A DNA stretch of 64,000 nucleotides from Methylobacterium sp. AMS5 (GTDB taxonomy: Bacteria; Pseudomonadota; Alphaproteobacteria; Rhizobiales; Beijerinckiaceae), in assembly GCF_001542815.1 (NCBI RefSeq), contig NZ_CP006992.1:1307501-1371500 (forward strand). The letters run 5' to 3'. The position numbers were made by a program, and so were the translations under genes. A model generated the notes under the pieces. The model searched no databases. It had not been told where the DNA came from and saw only the letters and a list, made by a program, of their open reading frames with translations. Shown here piece after piece: positions 9,041 through 17,718 of the stretch (positions within the stretch are counted from its first letter, which is position 1; each line of letters opens with the position of its first letter).

Positions 9041-12000
9041 TCAGTGCCGCTCCCCGCTCGTCCCGGCCACGATCCGCGGGATCCGGCCCCGCAGGCGCCA
9101 TTCCTCGAAGCGCTGCAGCACGACGTAGAACGAGGGCACGAACAGCACCGCGAGACAGGTCGAGGCGGTCATGCCGGACAGCACGGCGATGCCGATCGAC
9201 TTGCGCGCCGCCGACCCCGCGCCCGTCGCGGTCACCAGCGGCACCACGCCGAGGATGAAGGCGAACGAGGTCATCAGGATCGGGCGGAAGCGCATCCGCG
9301 CGGCTTCGAGCGCCGCGTCCGCGATTCCCATGCCTTCCATCCGCCGCTCGCGGGCATATTCGACGATCAGGATCGCGTTCTTGCTGGAGAGCGCGATGAG
9401 CAGGATCAGACCGATCTGCGTGTAGAGGTTGTTGGCGATGTGCAGGCCGAGAAGCGCCCCGACCGTGCCGAGCAGCGCGAGCGGCACGGCGAGCAGCACG
9501 GCGAGCGGCAGGATCCAGCTCTCGTACTGCCCGGCCAGGACGAAGTAGACCAGCAGGATCGCGAGGCCGAACACGACGTAGAGCTGCGCGCCGACCGCCT
9601 TCTCCTGGTAGGACATCGCCGTCCAGTCGGAGCCGGTGCCCGGCGGCAGAACCCGCCCCGCGACCTGCTCCATCAGGTCGAGGGCCTGGCCCGAGCTGAA
9701 GCCGGGGCTGGCGGCGCCGACGATCGTGGCGGCCGGATAGAGGTTGTAGAGGCTGATCAGCGACGGGCCGACCACGGACTTCACCGCGACCAGGGTGCCC
9801 AGGGGAATCATCGTGCCGTTGCCGGCCCGGACCTTGAGGGCGCTCACGTCCTCCGGCACCAAGCGGGCGTCGGCCGCCGCCTGCACGTAGACCTGGAAAG
9901 TGCGGCCGAACTTGTTGAACTGCGTCACGTAGGTCGAGCCGACATAGCCCGACAGCGTCGAGAACACCTGCCCCACCGTGACCCCGAGCGCCTCCGCCTT
10001 CACGCGGTCGACCGTGACCGCGAGTTGGGGGACGCCCGCTCGGAAGGAGGTGTTCAGCCGCTGCAGGCCGGACTGGGTGCCGGCATCCGCGACGACGGTG
10101 CGCGCGAGACGCTCCAGAAGTGTGTAGTCGAAGTTCCCGTCGCGCAGCTCGACCTGCATGGTGAAGCCGCTGGCATTGCCGATGCCCTGGATCGGCGGAG
10201 GGACCAGAACGATGGTGGTCGCGCCCTGGATCTCGGCCAAGCCCGCGTTGAGCCGGTCGTAGAGGCTGCGCAAGTCCTGGCCCTTCGCCTTGGTGCGCTC
10301 CTCCCAATCCTTCAGCACGACGTAGGCCACCCCGGCGTTGGTCAGGGTCGCGTTGTTGTCGAGCACCGAGACCCCGCTGATGGCGAGCACGTGCTCGACG
10401 CCGGGCGTCTCCTTGGCGAGCGCGATGACGCGCGCCATCACGGCGTCCGTGCGCTCCTTCGAGGCGCCGTCCGGCAATTGCGCGCCGATCAGGACGTAGC
10501 CCTGGTCCTCCGTCGGCAGGAAGGCCGTGGGCAGACGCGTGAGGCCCCAGGCGGCCATCCCGATCAGCACGAGGGCCACCGCGACCGTCGCGGCCGAGGC
10601 CCGGACCATGCGCCGGATCAGCGCGACGTAGACCCGCTCGGCCGCGGCATAGGCTCGGTTGAAGGCACGATAGACGATGTTGCGCCGCTCGGGCGGCGTC
10701 GGATGCCTGAGCCAGAGCGCGCACTGCGTCGGCTTGAGCGTGGCGGCGTTGATGGCACTGATCAGGGCGGTCGCCGCGATGACGAGGGCGAACTGCCGGA
10801 AGAGCTGTCCCGTCAGGCCCGGCAGGAAGGCGGCGGGCACGAAGACCGACATCAGCACGAGGGTGATGCCGATGATCGGGCCGAACAATTCCTCCATCGC
10901 CTTCTCGGAGGCCTCGCGCGGCGACAGACCCTGCTCGATGTGGTGGGTCACGCCCTCGACGATCACGATGGCGTCGTCGACCACGATGCCGATCGCCAGC
11001 ACGATGGCGAACAGGGTGGAGAGATTGACCGTGAAGCCCAGGGCCGCCATCGCCGCGAACGTGCCGATGAGCGTGACCGGTACGGTCGTCGCCGGCACGA
11101 GTGTCGCCCGCCAATCCTGAAGGAAGATCAGGATGACGAGGAGCACGAGCACCGCAGCCTCGAACAGCGTCGTGTAGACTTCGTCGATCGAGGCCTGGAC
11201 GAATTTGGTCGTATCGAAGGGAATCGCGTGCACGAGCCCCGGCGGGAAGGAGCGGGCGAGTTCGTCCATCCGCTTGCGCACCGCGCTCGCGACCATGATC
11301 GCGTTCGCCTCCGGCAACTGGTAGATGCCGATGCCCGCGGCCGGCTGTCCGTCGAGCGTGAACGACTGGCTGTAGGTCTGCGCGCCGAGTTCGACACGCC
11401 CGACATCCGACAGGCGCGTGATCCGTCCGCCGTCCTGTGCGTCGGCCTTCAGGACGATGCGTTCGAAGTCGGGCACGTCGTTGAGCCGCCCGCTCACGTT
11501 GAGCGTGTATTGGAAATCCTGCCCCTTCGGGGCCGGAGGCGTGCCGATCGCGCCCGCGGCGACTTCCTGGCTCTGCTGGCGCACGATGTCGATCACGTCC
11601 GAGGGCGTCAGGCCGCGCGCCTGCAGCAGGTCGGGATCGAGCCAGATGCGCATCGCGTACTGGCCCGCGCCGAGGACGCTGACGCTGCCCACGCCCGGCA
11701 GGCGGGCGAGTTCGTTCTGGACGCGGATGACGCCGTAATTCGACAGGAACAGACTGTCGTAGCGATTGTCCGGCGAGGACAGCGTCACGAATTGCAGGAT
11801 CGCCGTCGATTTCTTCTGCGTCGTGACGCCCTGCACCTGTACCGCCTGGGGCAGCGAGGGCATCGCGATGGCGACGCGGTTCTGCACGAGAACCTGCGCC
11901 TGGTCGGCATCCGTGCCGATCGCGAAGGTGACGGTGAGCGTGTAGGTTCCGTCGCTGGTGCTCGTCGATTGCATGTAGAGCATGCCCTCGACGCCGTTGA

Positions 12001-12208
12001 CCTGCTGCTCGACCGGCAGGGCCACCGTATCGACGACGGTCCGCGCGCTGGCGCCGGGATAGCGCGTGGTCACCTGCACGGTCGGCGGAACCACGTTGGG
12101 ATATTGCGCGACGGGCAGGCCGTAGAGGGCCACGGCGCCGATCAGCAGCATGAGGAGCCCCAGCACGTTGGCGAGGACGGGCCGCTCGATGAAGAAGCGC
12201 GAGATCAT
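9041..12208 (-). CDS. RND multidrug efflux pump, inner-membrane HAE1-type permease
   Basis: A 1055-residue AcrB/MexB-like antiporter that takes drugs from the periplasm or inner leaflet and drives them out with protons. It starts MISRFFIERPVLANVLGL, the typical first transmembrane segment. The proton-relay Asp pair is visible in TM4 (GIVVDDAIVIVEG). Two large periplasmic loops are present and the length is normal for HAE1. It begins 8 bp after the MFP gene stops, so the two form an operon in the order MFP-RND. No outer-membrane factor is encoded alongside, so it probably uses a TolC-like protein encoded elsewhere. Substrate range cannot be deduced. Confidence 0.95.
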   Translation of the reverse strand: MISRFFIERPVLANVLGLLMLLIGAVALYGLPVAQYPNVVPPTVQVTTRYPGASARTVVDTVALPVEQQVNGVEGMLYMQSTSTSDGTYTLTVTFAIGTDADQAQVLVQNRVAIAMPSLPQAVQVQGVTTQKKSTAILQFVTLSSPDNRYDSLFLSNYGVIRVQNELARLPGVGSVSVLGAGQYAMRIWLDPDLLQARGLTPSDVIDIVRQQSQEVAAGAIGTPPAPKGQDFQYTLNVSGRLNDVPDFERIVLKADAQDGGRITRLSDVGRVELGAQTYSQSFTLDGQPAAGIGIYQLPEANAIMVASAVRKRMDELARSFPPGLVHAIPFDTTKFVQASIDEVYTTLFEAAVLVLLVILIFLQDWRATLVPATTVPVTLIGTFAAMAALGFTVNLSTLFAIVLAIGIVVDDAIVIVEGVTHHIEQGLSPREASEKAMEELFGPIIGITLVLMSVFVPAAFLPGLTGQLFRQFALVIAATALISAINAATLKPTQCALWLRHPTPPERRNIVYRAFNRAYAAAERVYVALIRRMVRASAATVAVALVLIGMAAWGLTRLPTAFLPTEDQGYVLIGAQLPDGASKERTDAVMARVIALAKETPGVEHVLAISGVSVLDNNATLTNAGVAYVVLKDWEERTKAKGQDLRSLYDRLNAGLAEIQGATTIVLVPPPIQGIGNASGFTMQVELRDGNFDYTLLERLARTVVADAGTQSGLQRLNTSFRAGVPQLAVTVDRVKAEALGVTVGQVFSTLSGYVGSTYVTQFNKFGRTFQVYVQAAADARLVPEDVSALKVRAGNGTMIPLGTLVAVKSVVGPSLISLYNLYPAATIVGAASPGFSSGQALDLMEQVAGRVLPPGTGSDWTAMSYQEKAVGAQLYVVFGLAILLVYFVLAGQYESWILPLAVLLAVPLALLGTVGALLGLHIANNLYTQIGLILLIALSSKNAILIVEYARERRMEGMGIADAALEAARMRFRPILMTSFAFILGVVPLVTATGAGSAARKSIGIAVLSGMTASTCLAVLFVPSFYVVLQRFEEWRLRGRIPRIVAGTSGERH

Positions 12209-12216
12209 GGTCGGCC

Positions 12217-13473
12217 TCAGCGCTGCGAGGCGGCTTGGACGGGCGGCGTCGCTTGGACGGGCGGCGTCGCTTCGGCGGAGCGCGCCTGCGTTCGGACCGG
12301 CGCCACCTTGATGCCGGGGATCGCGCGCTGGAGACCCTCCGTCACCACCCAGTCGCCGGCCTGCAATCCGGCCTCCACCACGCGCTCGCGGCCCTCGCCC
12401 GGCCCGAGCGTGACGGGCCGCTGCGCGACCGTGTCGTCCGCGCCGACAACGAGCACGTAGGGCCCCTGCTGCCCCGTTCCGATCGCGTCGTCGCGCACGA
12501 GCAGCGCCTTCTGAGCCTGCCCGACCGGGATCTGCACCCGCACGAACAGGCCCGGCACGAGACGGTGGTCGGGATTGGCGAGGCGGCCCCGCGCCAGGAG
12601 CGTCCCGGTCGCGGGATCGACCTGCGGCGCCACGTAATCGAGATGGCCGGTATGCGGGTAGCCTGCTTCGGTCTGAAGGCCGATCGCCACCGGGATGCGC
12701 GCGAGATCGCCCAGGGTGCGCCCCGCCGCGGCCAGCGCTTGCTTGACCTGCAGCACCTGCTGCTCGCTGACGTTGAAGGAGACGTAGAGCGGGTCGATCT
12801 GCACGATCGAGGCGAGCTTGGTCGGCCCGCCGACGCCCACCAGGGCGCCGACATCCACGAGGTGATTGGTGACGATGCCGTCGAAGGGCGCCAGGACCTG
12901 CGTGTAGCCCAGATTGATCTGCGCGAGTTTGAGATTGGCTTGAGCCTGCGTGACGCCGGCGATCGCCTGATCGAGCCGGGACTTGGAATCCTCGACCCGC
13001 GCCTGCGACGCGTACTCGGACCGCCCGAGCGTGGCCTGCCGCTGGTAATCGGACTGGCTGTTGGTCTTCGCCGCCTCCTGGGCGGCCAGGGCACCTTGAG
13101 CCTGCTGAAGCTGGGCGTCGTACGTGTCGCGCTGGATCGAGAACAGCGGCGTGCCCCGGCCGACGGTCGCGCCGTCGGTATACGCGATGCCGGTCAGGTA
13201 GCCCTGGATGCGCGCTTCGAGATCGACGGAGGCGAACGCCTTAGTGTTGCCGGTCAGTTCGAAGTAGCGCGTCACCGCCCGTTCGACGGGCTGGGCCACC
13301 TGCACGACCGGCGGCGGCGGCGGCACGTACTGGTTCCCCTCCTGGCAACCGGCGACCAGAATCGTGAGGCCGCTGGCGATGAGGCCGGCGAACAGGCCGA
13401 TCCCGCCGGTCCCGACGTCGGCGGGCCCGGCGGCGCGATCGCGCCGAGCGGCGCAGAACACCCGGCGCCTCAT
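12217..13473 (-). CDS. RND efflux periplasmic adaptor (membrane fusion lipoprotein)
   Basis: A 418-residue AcrA/MexA-type adaptor joining the RND pump to an outer-membrane channel. An N-terminal stretch ending LVAGC supplies a lipobox with Cys at residue 43. It is followed by a Pro-rich linker, the lipoyl half-motifs, a coiled-coil hairpin rich in Ala/Gln (about residues 125-200) and the beta-barrel domain. I chose ATG 13473 because it precedes the signal peptide. The open frame extends to 13785, but that part runs through a dispersed repeat and a candidate regulatory site. No strong ribosome-binding site is visible. It is the first gene of the operon with the pump at 9041-12208. Confidence 0.9.
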   Translation of the reverse strand: MRRRVFCAARRDRAAGPADVGTGGIGLFAGLIASGLTILVAGCQEGNQYVPPPPPVVQVAQPVERAVTRYFELTGNTKAFASVDLEARIQGYLTGIAYTDGATVGRGTPLFSIQRDTYDAQLQQAQGALAAQEAAKTNSQSDYQRQATLGRSEYASQARVEDSKSRLDQAIAGVTQAQANLKLAQINLGYTQVLAPFDGIVTNHLVDVGALVGVGGPTKLASIVQIDPLYVSFNVSEQQVLQVKQALAAAGRTLGDLARIPVAIGLQTEAGYPHTGHLDYVAPQVDPATGTLLARGRLANPDHRLVPGLFVRVQIPVGQAQKALLVRDDAIGTGQQGPYVLVVGADDTVAQRPVTLGPGEGRERVVEAGLQAGDWVVTEGLQRAIPGIKVAPVRTQARSAEATPPVQATPPVQAASQR

Positions 13474-13504
13474 CAAGACACCGAAGGGAGAGGATCGTTC
13501 GGGG

Positions 13505-13580
13505 CCTCGTCCCGAACGATGGTCACCAGCTTTCGGAAACAGAGGATGCGAAAACAACAGTCCAGCGCATCGGCCCGGGT
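13505..13580. repeat. REP-like repeat, copy A (diverged)
   Basis: The run CGTCCCGAACGATGG, then CTTTCGGAAA, then GATGCGAAAACAA matches the repeats at 18429, 25262 and 47405. It is the most diverged copy. Confidence 0.6.
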
Positions 13581-13750
13581 CTGTTTTCCCGGATGACATG
13601 CCCGAACGCCTCGCGAGAATCCCGGTCACCGACGGCTCTCCGTCTGACACGACGGCGCGGCGGGCGTTTCGAGAGAGACACGGGGCATGCGGCACGGTCG
13701 AATCGCTCCACGGGTACAAGCTGAGCTGGTCGCTCATCCGCAGGAGCGCG

Positions 13751-13796
13751 GGCCAGTCCTTTGCGACGAAACAGGCAGATTCCACGACGAACCAGG
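13751..13796. promoter_or_regulatory. Candidate LytTR-type binding site B (kinase side)
   Basis: CGACGAA repeats at 13764-13770 and 13785-13791 are again 21 bp apart, inside a block matching site A (8914-8959) at about 36 of 46 positions. It lies about 90-135 bp upstream of the kinase start and could act on the kinase operon, on the divergent efflux operon, or on both. Confidence 0.55.
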
Positions 13797-13886
13797 TATT
13801 GCGAAAACGGCCTGTTGCAGTCTTCGGTCAGCATGGTTTGATCCGGGGCGCGGCGGCGCCATGGCATCGACCGGTTCGGGGGATGG

Positions 13887-14963
13887 ATGACGGACGAACG
13901 CTGGGCAGCGCGGTTACCGGACTTTTGGCAGGCCGACCTCGTCGGCTTCGCCTTGCTCGTCATCGTGAGCATTTTCGTACGCGTGCCGCTCTACGGCGAT
14001 GCGGGCGCCGCCCTCACGATCACGCTTCTGGTCGATCCCGTGTGCCTGCTGGCCGCACTCTTGATGCGCCACCGACTGACGCGACCGAACGAACCGGTGC
14101 GGGGCGGCCTGCCGAGAGGGCTCGTCGTCGCCATCCGCGTGGTTCTGCGCTGTGTCGGGGCCGCCATTCTTCTCGCCGTCTGGGTCCGGCTCATCTGCCT
14201 GTGGGGCAATTGGAGCGTGCCGCACTGGCTGGTCTGGCAGTCCTGGGCCACGCCGATCGGCTTCTATGCGATCGTGCTCCTCATCTGGACCCTCACCTAC
14301 CTGTGGTGGCACGAGCGCGACGCGGCCCGGACGGCACGCCAACGCGCCGCGCAGGCCGAGACCGAGGCGCTGCGGCTCGAACTCACCCACCTGCGCCAGC
14401 AACTCGATCCGCACTTCCTGTTCAACGCCCTCAACGGCATCGCCGCCGAGATCCCGGTTCATCCCGCCGCCGCGACCGCGATGGTGTGCGAACTGGCCGA
14501 CTACCTGCGCTACTCCCTCGAACAGCGCGACCGGACGGTGATGCCCCTGCGCCGGGAGATCGAGGCGGTCGATTCCTACTTGGCAATCCAGAAGGCGCGA
14601 TTCGGGCCCGGCCTGCGCTACGTCGTCGAGATCGACGAAGCGGCGCAGGGCATGCTCACGCCGAGTTTCCTGCTCCAACCGCTCGTCGAGAACGCCATCA
14701 AGCACGGGGCCACCGAGGGGAAGCAGACGCGCTACGTTCACATCGCAGCCCGTTCCGGACCCGATGGCCTTGCACTCAGCATCTCCAATCCCGGCCGGCT
14801 CGATCCCCGCTGGCGCACGAAGGGCAATCCCGGCGTCGGGCTGGCCGTCCTGCGGCGGCGGCTGGAACTGCTTTACCCGCTGAACCACCGGTTCGATCTC
14901 CGGCAGGTCGGCGGCGACGTCGTGGCCGAGCTGAGCTTGGCCGGGTCGCCATGCTGCGTCTGA
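13887..14963 (+). CDS. LytS/YehU-type sensor histidine kinase
   Basis: A 358-residue membrane kinase. Four to five transmembrane helices fill residues 15-150. A short coiled linker precedes the His_kinase domain with LRQQLDPHFLFNALNGIAAE, phospho-acceptor His176. The HATPase_c-like domain shows PLVENAIKHG (N-box) and GVGLAVLRRRL (G-box). There is no separate sensor domain, so the membrane part probably senses envelope or lipid signals. ATG 13887 follows GGGGGATGG. The gene overlaps the LytTR regulator by 13 bp, so the two are co-translated partners. The regulator's site is probably just upstream. Confidence 0.92.
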   Translation: MTDERWAARLPDFWQADLVGFALLVIVSIFVRVPLYGDAGAALTITLLVDPVCLLAALLMRHRLTRPNEPVRGGLPRGLVVAIRVVLRCVGAAILLAVWVRLICLWGNWSVPHWLVWQSWATPIGFYAIVLLIWTLTYLWWHERDAARTARQRAAQAETEALRLELTHLRQQLDPHFLFNALNGIAAEIPVHPAAATAMVCELADYLRYSLEQRDRTVMPLRREIEAVDSYLAIQKARFGPGLRYVVEIDEAAQGMLTPSFLLQPLVENAIKHGATEGKQTRYVHIAARSGPDGLALSISNPGRLDPRWRTKGNPGVGLAVLRRRLELLYPLNHRFDLRQVGGDVVAELSLAGSPCCV

Positions 14964-15703
14964 TCCTGGTCGATGACGAGCCGCTGTCCCGCCAGCGCCT
15001 GCGCTATCTCCTCGACGGGCGGGCGGATGTCACCCTCGTCGGAGAGGCTGGCTCCGTGTCGGACGCCGTCCGCCTGATCGCGCAGGAGCGGCCGGACGGC
15101 GTGTTCCTCGATGTCGAGATGGGGGATGGGACCGGCTTCGACGTCCTGGGCCGCCTCGTCCACCCGCCCTGCATCGTCTTCGTCACGGCGTATTCGCATC
15201 ACGCTGTCGATGCCTTCGGCGTGCAGGCCGTCGATTATCTCCTGAAGCCCGTGCGCCAGAGCCGGCTGGAGGAAGCGTTGCGGCGTCTGGAGGCCGCCCT
15301 CCGGCGAGCCGAACCGCGGATTCCGGACAAGGCTCCGGCCATGTTCCACATGCGGCTGCCCGGACGCGCCCTGTCGGTTCCTCATGACGCGGTCGTCCTC
15401 CTGAGTGCCGAGCGCGACTACACGCGGATCGTTCTCGAAGGTCGTCCGCCGCTGCTGATTCGCCAGACGCTCGGACGGAGCGCGGCGGAACTCCCCGACC
15501 AGACCTTTCACCGGCTTGGGCGGTCCCTCATCGTCAACCTCGACCGTCTCTGCGAGGTCGATCAGAAATCTCGCGACACGACCTGGATCAGGCTCGCGGG
15601 ATGGGATCAGGGCGTGCTCCTCGGTCGCGCCGCATCCGACGACCTGCGTCGAATCCTTTCCTCATCGAACAAACGACCCGCCGCCGATCGACCCTGTCCG
15701 TAG
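14951..15703 (+). CDS. LytTR-family response regulator
   Basis: A 250-residue regulator. The receiver domain (residues 3-115) shows the acidic pair Asp8-Asp9, phospho-acceptor Asp54 (VFLDVEM) and Lys99 (LLKPV). The LytTR DNA-binding domain occupies about residues 140-240, with the family hallmarks of a short beta core (LLSAERDYTRI) and FHRLGRSLIVNLDRL. ATG 14951 lies inside the end of the kinase gene. It should be phosphorylated by that kinase and bind spaced direct repeats. Two such repeat pairs occur at 8914-8959 and 13751-13796, tying it by inference to the autotransporter and efflux genes. Confidence 0.93.
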   Translation: MLRLILVDDEPLSRQRLRYLLDGRADVTLVGEAGSVSDAVRLIAQERPDGVFLDVEMGDGTGFDVLGRLVHPPCIVFVTAYSHHAVDAFGVQAVDYLLKPVRQSRLEEALRRLEAALRRAEPRIPDKAPAMFHMRLPGRALSVPHDAVVLLSAERDYTRIVLEGRPPLLIRQTLGRSAAELPDQTFHRLGRSLIVNLDRLCEVDQKSRDTTWIRLAGWDQGVLLGRAASDDLRRILSSSNKRPAADRPCP

Positions 15704-15747
15704 AACGGAGCGGCCGAGCGGCGCCACGAGACCCTCATCGCGGACGA

Positions 15748-16628
15748 ACACCGGCACCTTCGGATGGCTGCTTGCCGCGCGCCTCGTGCAGGGCTTCGCA
15801 ACCGGCGCGGCGATCAGTGCCCTCGCGGCCGGCCTGATCGATGCCGACCCGGAGCGGGCGCCGCTCGTCAACAGCCTCACACCCCTGGCCGGGCTGGCAG
15901 CGGGCGGCCTCGGCAGCGGGGGCGCCCGCCGAGGCCGCACCCGCGCCGCTTCACCTGTCCTACGGGCTCCTGCTCCTCGTCTTCGGGGCGCAGGCCGCGA
16001 CCCTCGCCCGTGTGGCCGAGACGGCGCCCTGCGGCCGGGAGCCCTGGCCTCCCTCGTCCCGCGGATCCGCGTTCCAGCGGGCGCGCGCCGGGCCTTCCTC
16101 TCGGTCCTGCCGATCGACATCGCGGTCTGGGCGCGGGGCGGCTTCACCCTGTCGCTGGTTCCGAGCCTCGTGCGCGAGGCCACCGGCTCGGCGTTCGCCC
16201 TCGCCGGCCCCGCGGTGGTCGCAGCGCTCAACGGCGCCGGGGCGCTCGCAATCCTCCTCGCCCGCCGGCATCGCCCGGACCGGGTGGTCGCCATCGCCGC
16301 GCTCCTCCTCGCCACCGGCACCGCCATGACGCTGGCGGGCGTCGTCGCCGGATCGGTGACGATCATGCGGGCCGGAACGGCGCTCGCCGGCTCCGGCTCC
16401 GGCTTCCTCGGGGTATTGCGGACGACGCTGGGCGACGTCGCGCCGACGGAGCGGGCCGGGCTGATGGCCGCCCTTCTGACCGTCAGCTCTCTCGCCTTCG
16501 GCCTCCCGGCGATGGCAGCGGGCGTCGCCGCCCGCGCCTACGGCCTCGTACCGACCGCGCTGGGCTACGGGGCCGGCACGATGCTGCTGGCCTTGGCGAG
16601 CCTGCCGCTGGCACGAAGGCAGCGTTGA
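15748..16628 (+). pseudogene. MFS transporter, 5'-truncated with compensating frameshifts
   Basis: The frame picks up mid-transporter at GTFGWLLAARLVQGFATG (the TM4 region of an MFS efflux protein) with no start codon or preceding helices. Near 15905-15960 the homologous reading moves to the +1 frame (HLSYGLLLLVFGAQAATL), returning near 16040-16065 at ALASLVPRIRVPAG. After that it runs clean through the C-terminal helices to TGA at 16628. Loss of the first three or so helices plus two indels makes it non-functional. The substrate is unknown. It follows the LytTR gene closely, where its 5' end may have been deleted. Confidence 0.75.
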
Positions 16629-16749
16629 TCAGCAGCGATCCGATTTCGACGCTGCCGGCCCGCAGCCCGGGAAATGCTGGATCGTGGAGACGCGATTCCC
16701 TTCAATCCGAGGGAGCATTCTCGATTGCGGCCCCTCGAAGCGCAGAAAT

Positions 16750-17628
16750 TCATTCGACGCGAAATCGCTCATCGTGTTCGAACGCAGCGGTGAGACGTTC
16801 GGCGACCAGCCTGACGGCCGGTGCGCGGCGCGTATCCTGGTGCTGCGCGAGCCAGATCTCGCGCCGGGGCAGCGGGGCCTCCCACGGCACGCGCCGCAGC
16901 CGATCGTCCGTGGGTCCGACCATGAATTCCGGTAGCAGCGCGATCCCCATCCCGGCGAGGGCCGCCGTGAGTTGACCGGCGACATCGTCGATCCGGACGG
17001 CGAGACCGTCGCGGCCAGCCTGCTCGATCAGCCAGCGCTGCTGCGGCAGAGCGTCGAAGCGCTGCGAATAGCCGATGAACCGGCGGCCGGCCGTGCGGAG
17101 ATCGTAGGTCCCGGCTGCGAAGAGGGCGAAGCGCATGATCCCGAGGCGCCTGCGGGTGTGCGATGCCTCTTCCGGCCGCGTCAGGCGGATCGCCAGATCG
17201 GCCTCGAGGCGGTCGAGGGAGACGAGCGGAACGGCACTGGCGATGCTCAGCACGATGCCCGGATGCTCCGCTCCGAGGGAGGCCAGCGCCGGCACGACGA
17301 CCGCGCTGGCGAGGCCTGGGGTCACGGCCACGACGACTTCGCCCGAGAGCGCCTGCCGAGCTCCCTTCGCCCGCCGGATCAGGGCTACGGCGTCGTCGGC
17401 CATGCGGGCGGCCAGACCGCCGAGTTCCCGCCCCTCAGCGGTCAGGACCGCGCCGGTCGCCATGCGATCGACGAGGCGCAGGCCCAGCACCGTCTCGAGC
17501 CGCGTCAGGCGGCGGCTCACCGTGGCATGGCTCACACCGAGCCGACGCGCCGAGGCCAGCATCGAGTCCTCCATCGCCACCACATGCAGGATGCGGAGGT
17601 CGTCCCAGTCGAGATCGCGTGCGGCCAT
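16750..17628 (-). CDS. LysR-family transcriptional regulator
   Basis: A 292-residue protein. The N-terminal winged HTH (residues 8-66; RILHVVAMEDSMLASARRLG, then HATVSRRLTRLE) is followed by a LysR substrate-binding domain (about residues 92-285). ATG 17628 was chosen because it starts the HTH at the usual distance; the frame is open much further upstream without family similarity. It is divergent from the isochorismatase-like gene at 17719, the normal arrangement for a LysR regulator and its target. Four TGCGCA boxes lie in the 90-bp spacer. The inducer is unknown. Confidence 0.9.
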   Translation of the reverse strand: MAARDLDWDDLRILHVVAMEDSMLASARRLGVSHATVSRRLTRLETVLGLRLVDRMATGAVLTAEGRELGGLAARMADDAVALIRRAKGARQALSGEVVVAVTPGLASAVVVPALASLGAEHPGIVLSIASAVPLVSLDRLEADLAIRLTRPEEASHTRRRLGIMRFALFAAGTYDLRTAGRRFIGYSQRFDALPQQRWLIEQAGRDGLAVRIDDVAGQLTAALAGMGIALLPEFMVGPTDDRLRRVPWEAPLPRREIWLAQHQDTRRAPAVRLVAERLTAAFEHDERFRVE

Positions 17629-17641
17629 GGATGCTCGTTTC

Positions 17642-17707
17642 TGCGCAGGACTTGACCGTCGTTGCGCATTTCTGCGCACCCGTCCAGCCGCTACCACGGT
17701 GTGCGCA
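17642..17707. promoter_or_regulatory. Four TGCGCA boxes in the LysR/isochorismatase spacer
   Basis: TGCGCA occurs at 17642-17647, 17663-17668, 17673-17678 and 17702-17707, with start-to-start distances of 21, 10 and 29 bp. The first three lie on one helical face. Four 6-bp palindromes in 66 bp of a divergent LysR promoter suggest operator sites, though LysR boxes are more often T-N11-A. Confidence 0.5.
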
Positions 17708-17718
17708 AGGAGAACCCC

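Larger units (their letters stand above)
13474..13886. other. Divergent intergenic region, RND operon / LytS kinase
   Basis: This 413-bp spacer between divergent genes holds a diverged REP-like repeat (13505-13580) and a candidate LytTR-type site (13751-13796). Both promoters should lie here, but no clear sigma-70 consensus is visible. Confidence 0.6.

Noticed and set aside
8828..12460. A 1210-residue plus-strand frame opposite the RND pump
   Set aside because: It is a high-GC shadow of the RND gene; composition is Arg/Asp/His-rich and no motif is seen.
13474..13785. N-terminal extension of the membrane fusion protein
   Set aside because: It runs through a dispersed repeat and a candidate regulatory site and precedes the lipoprotein signal, so ATG 13473 is the better start.
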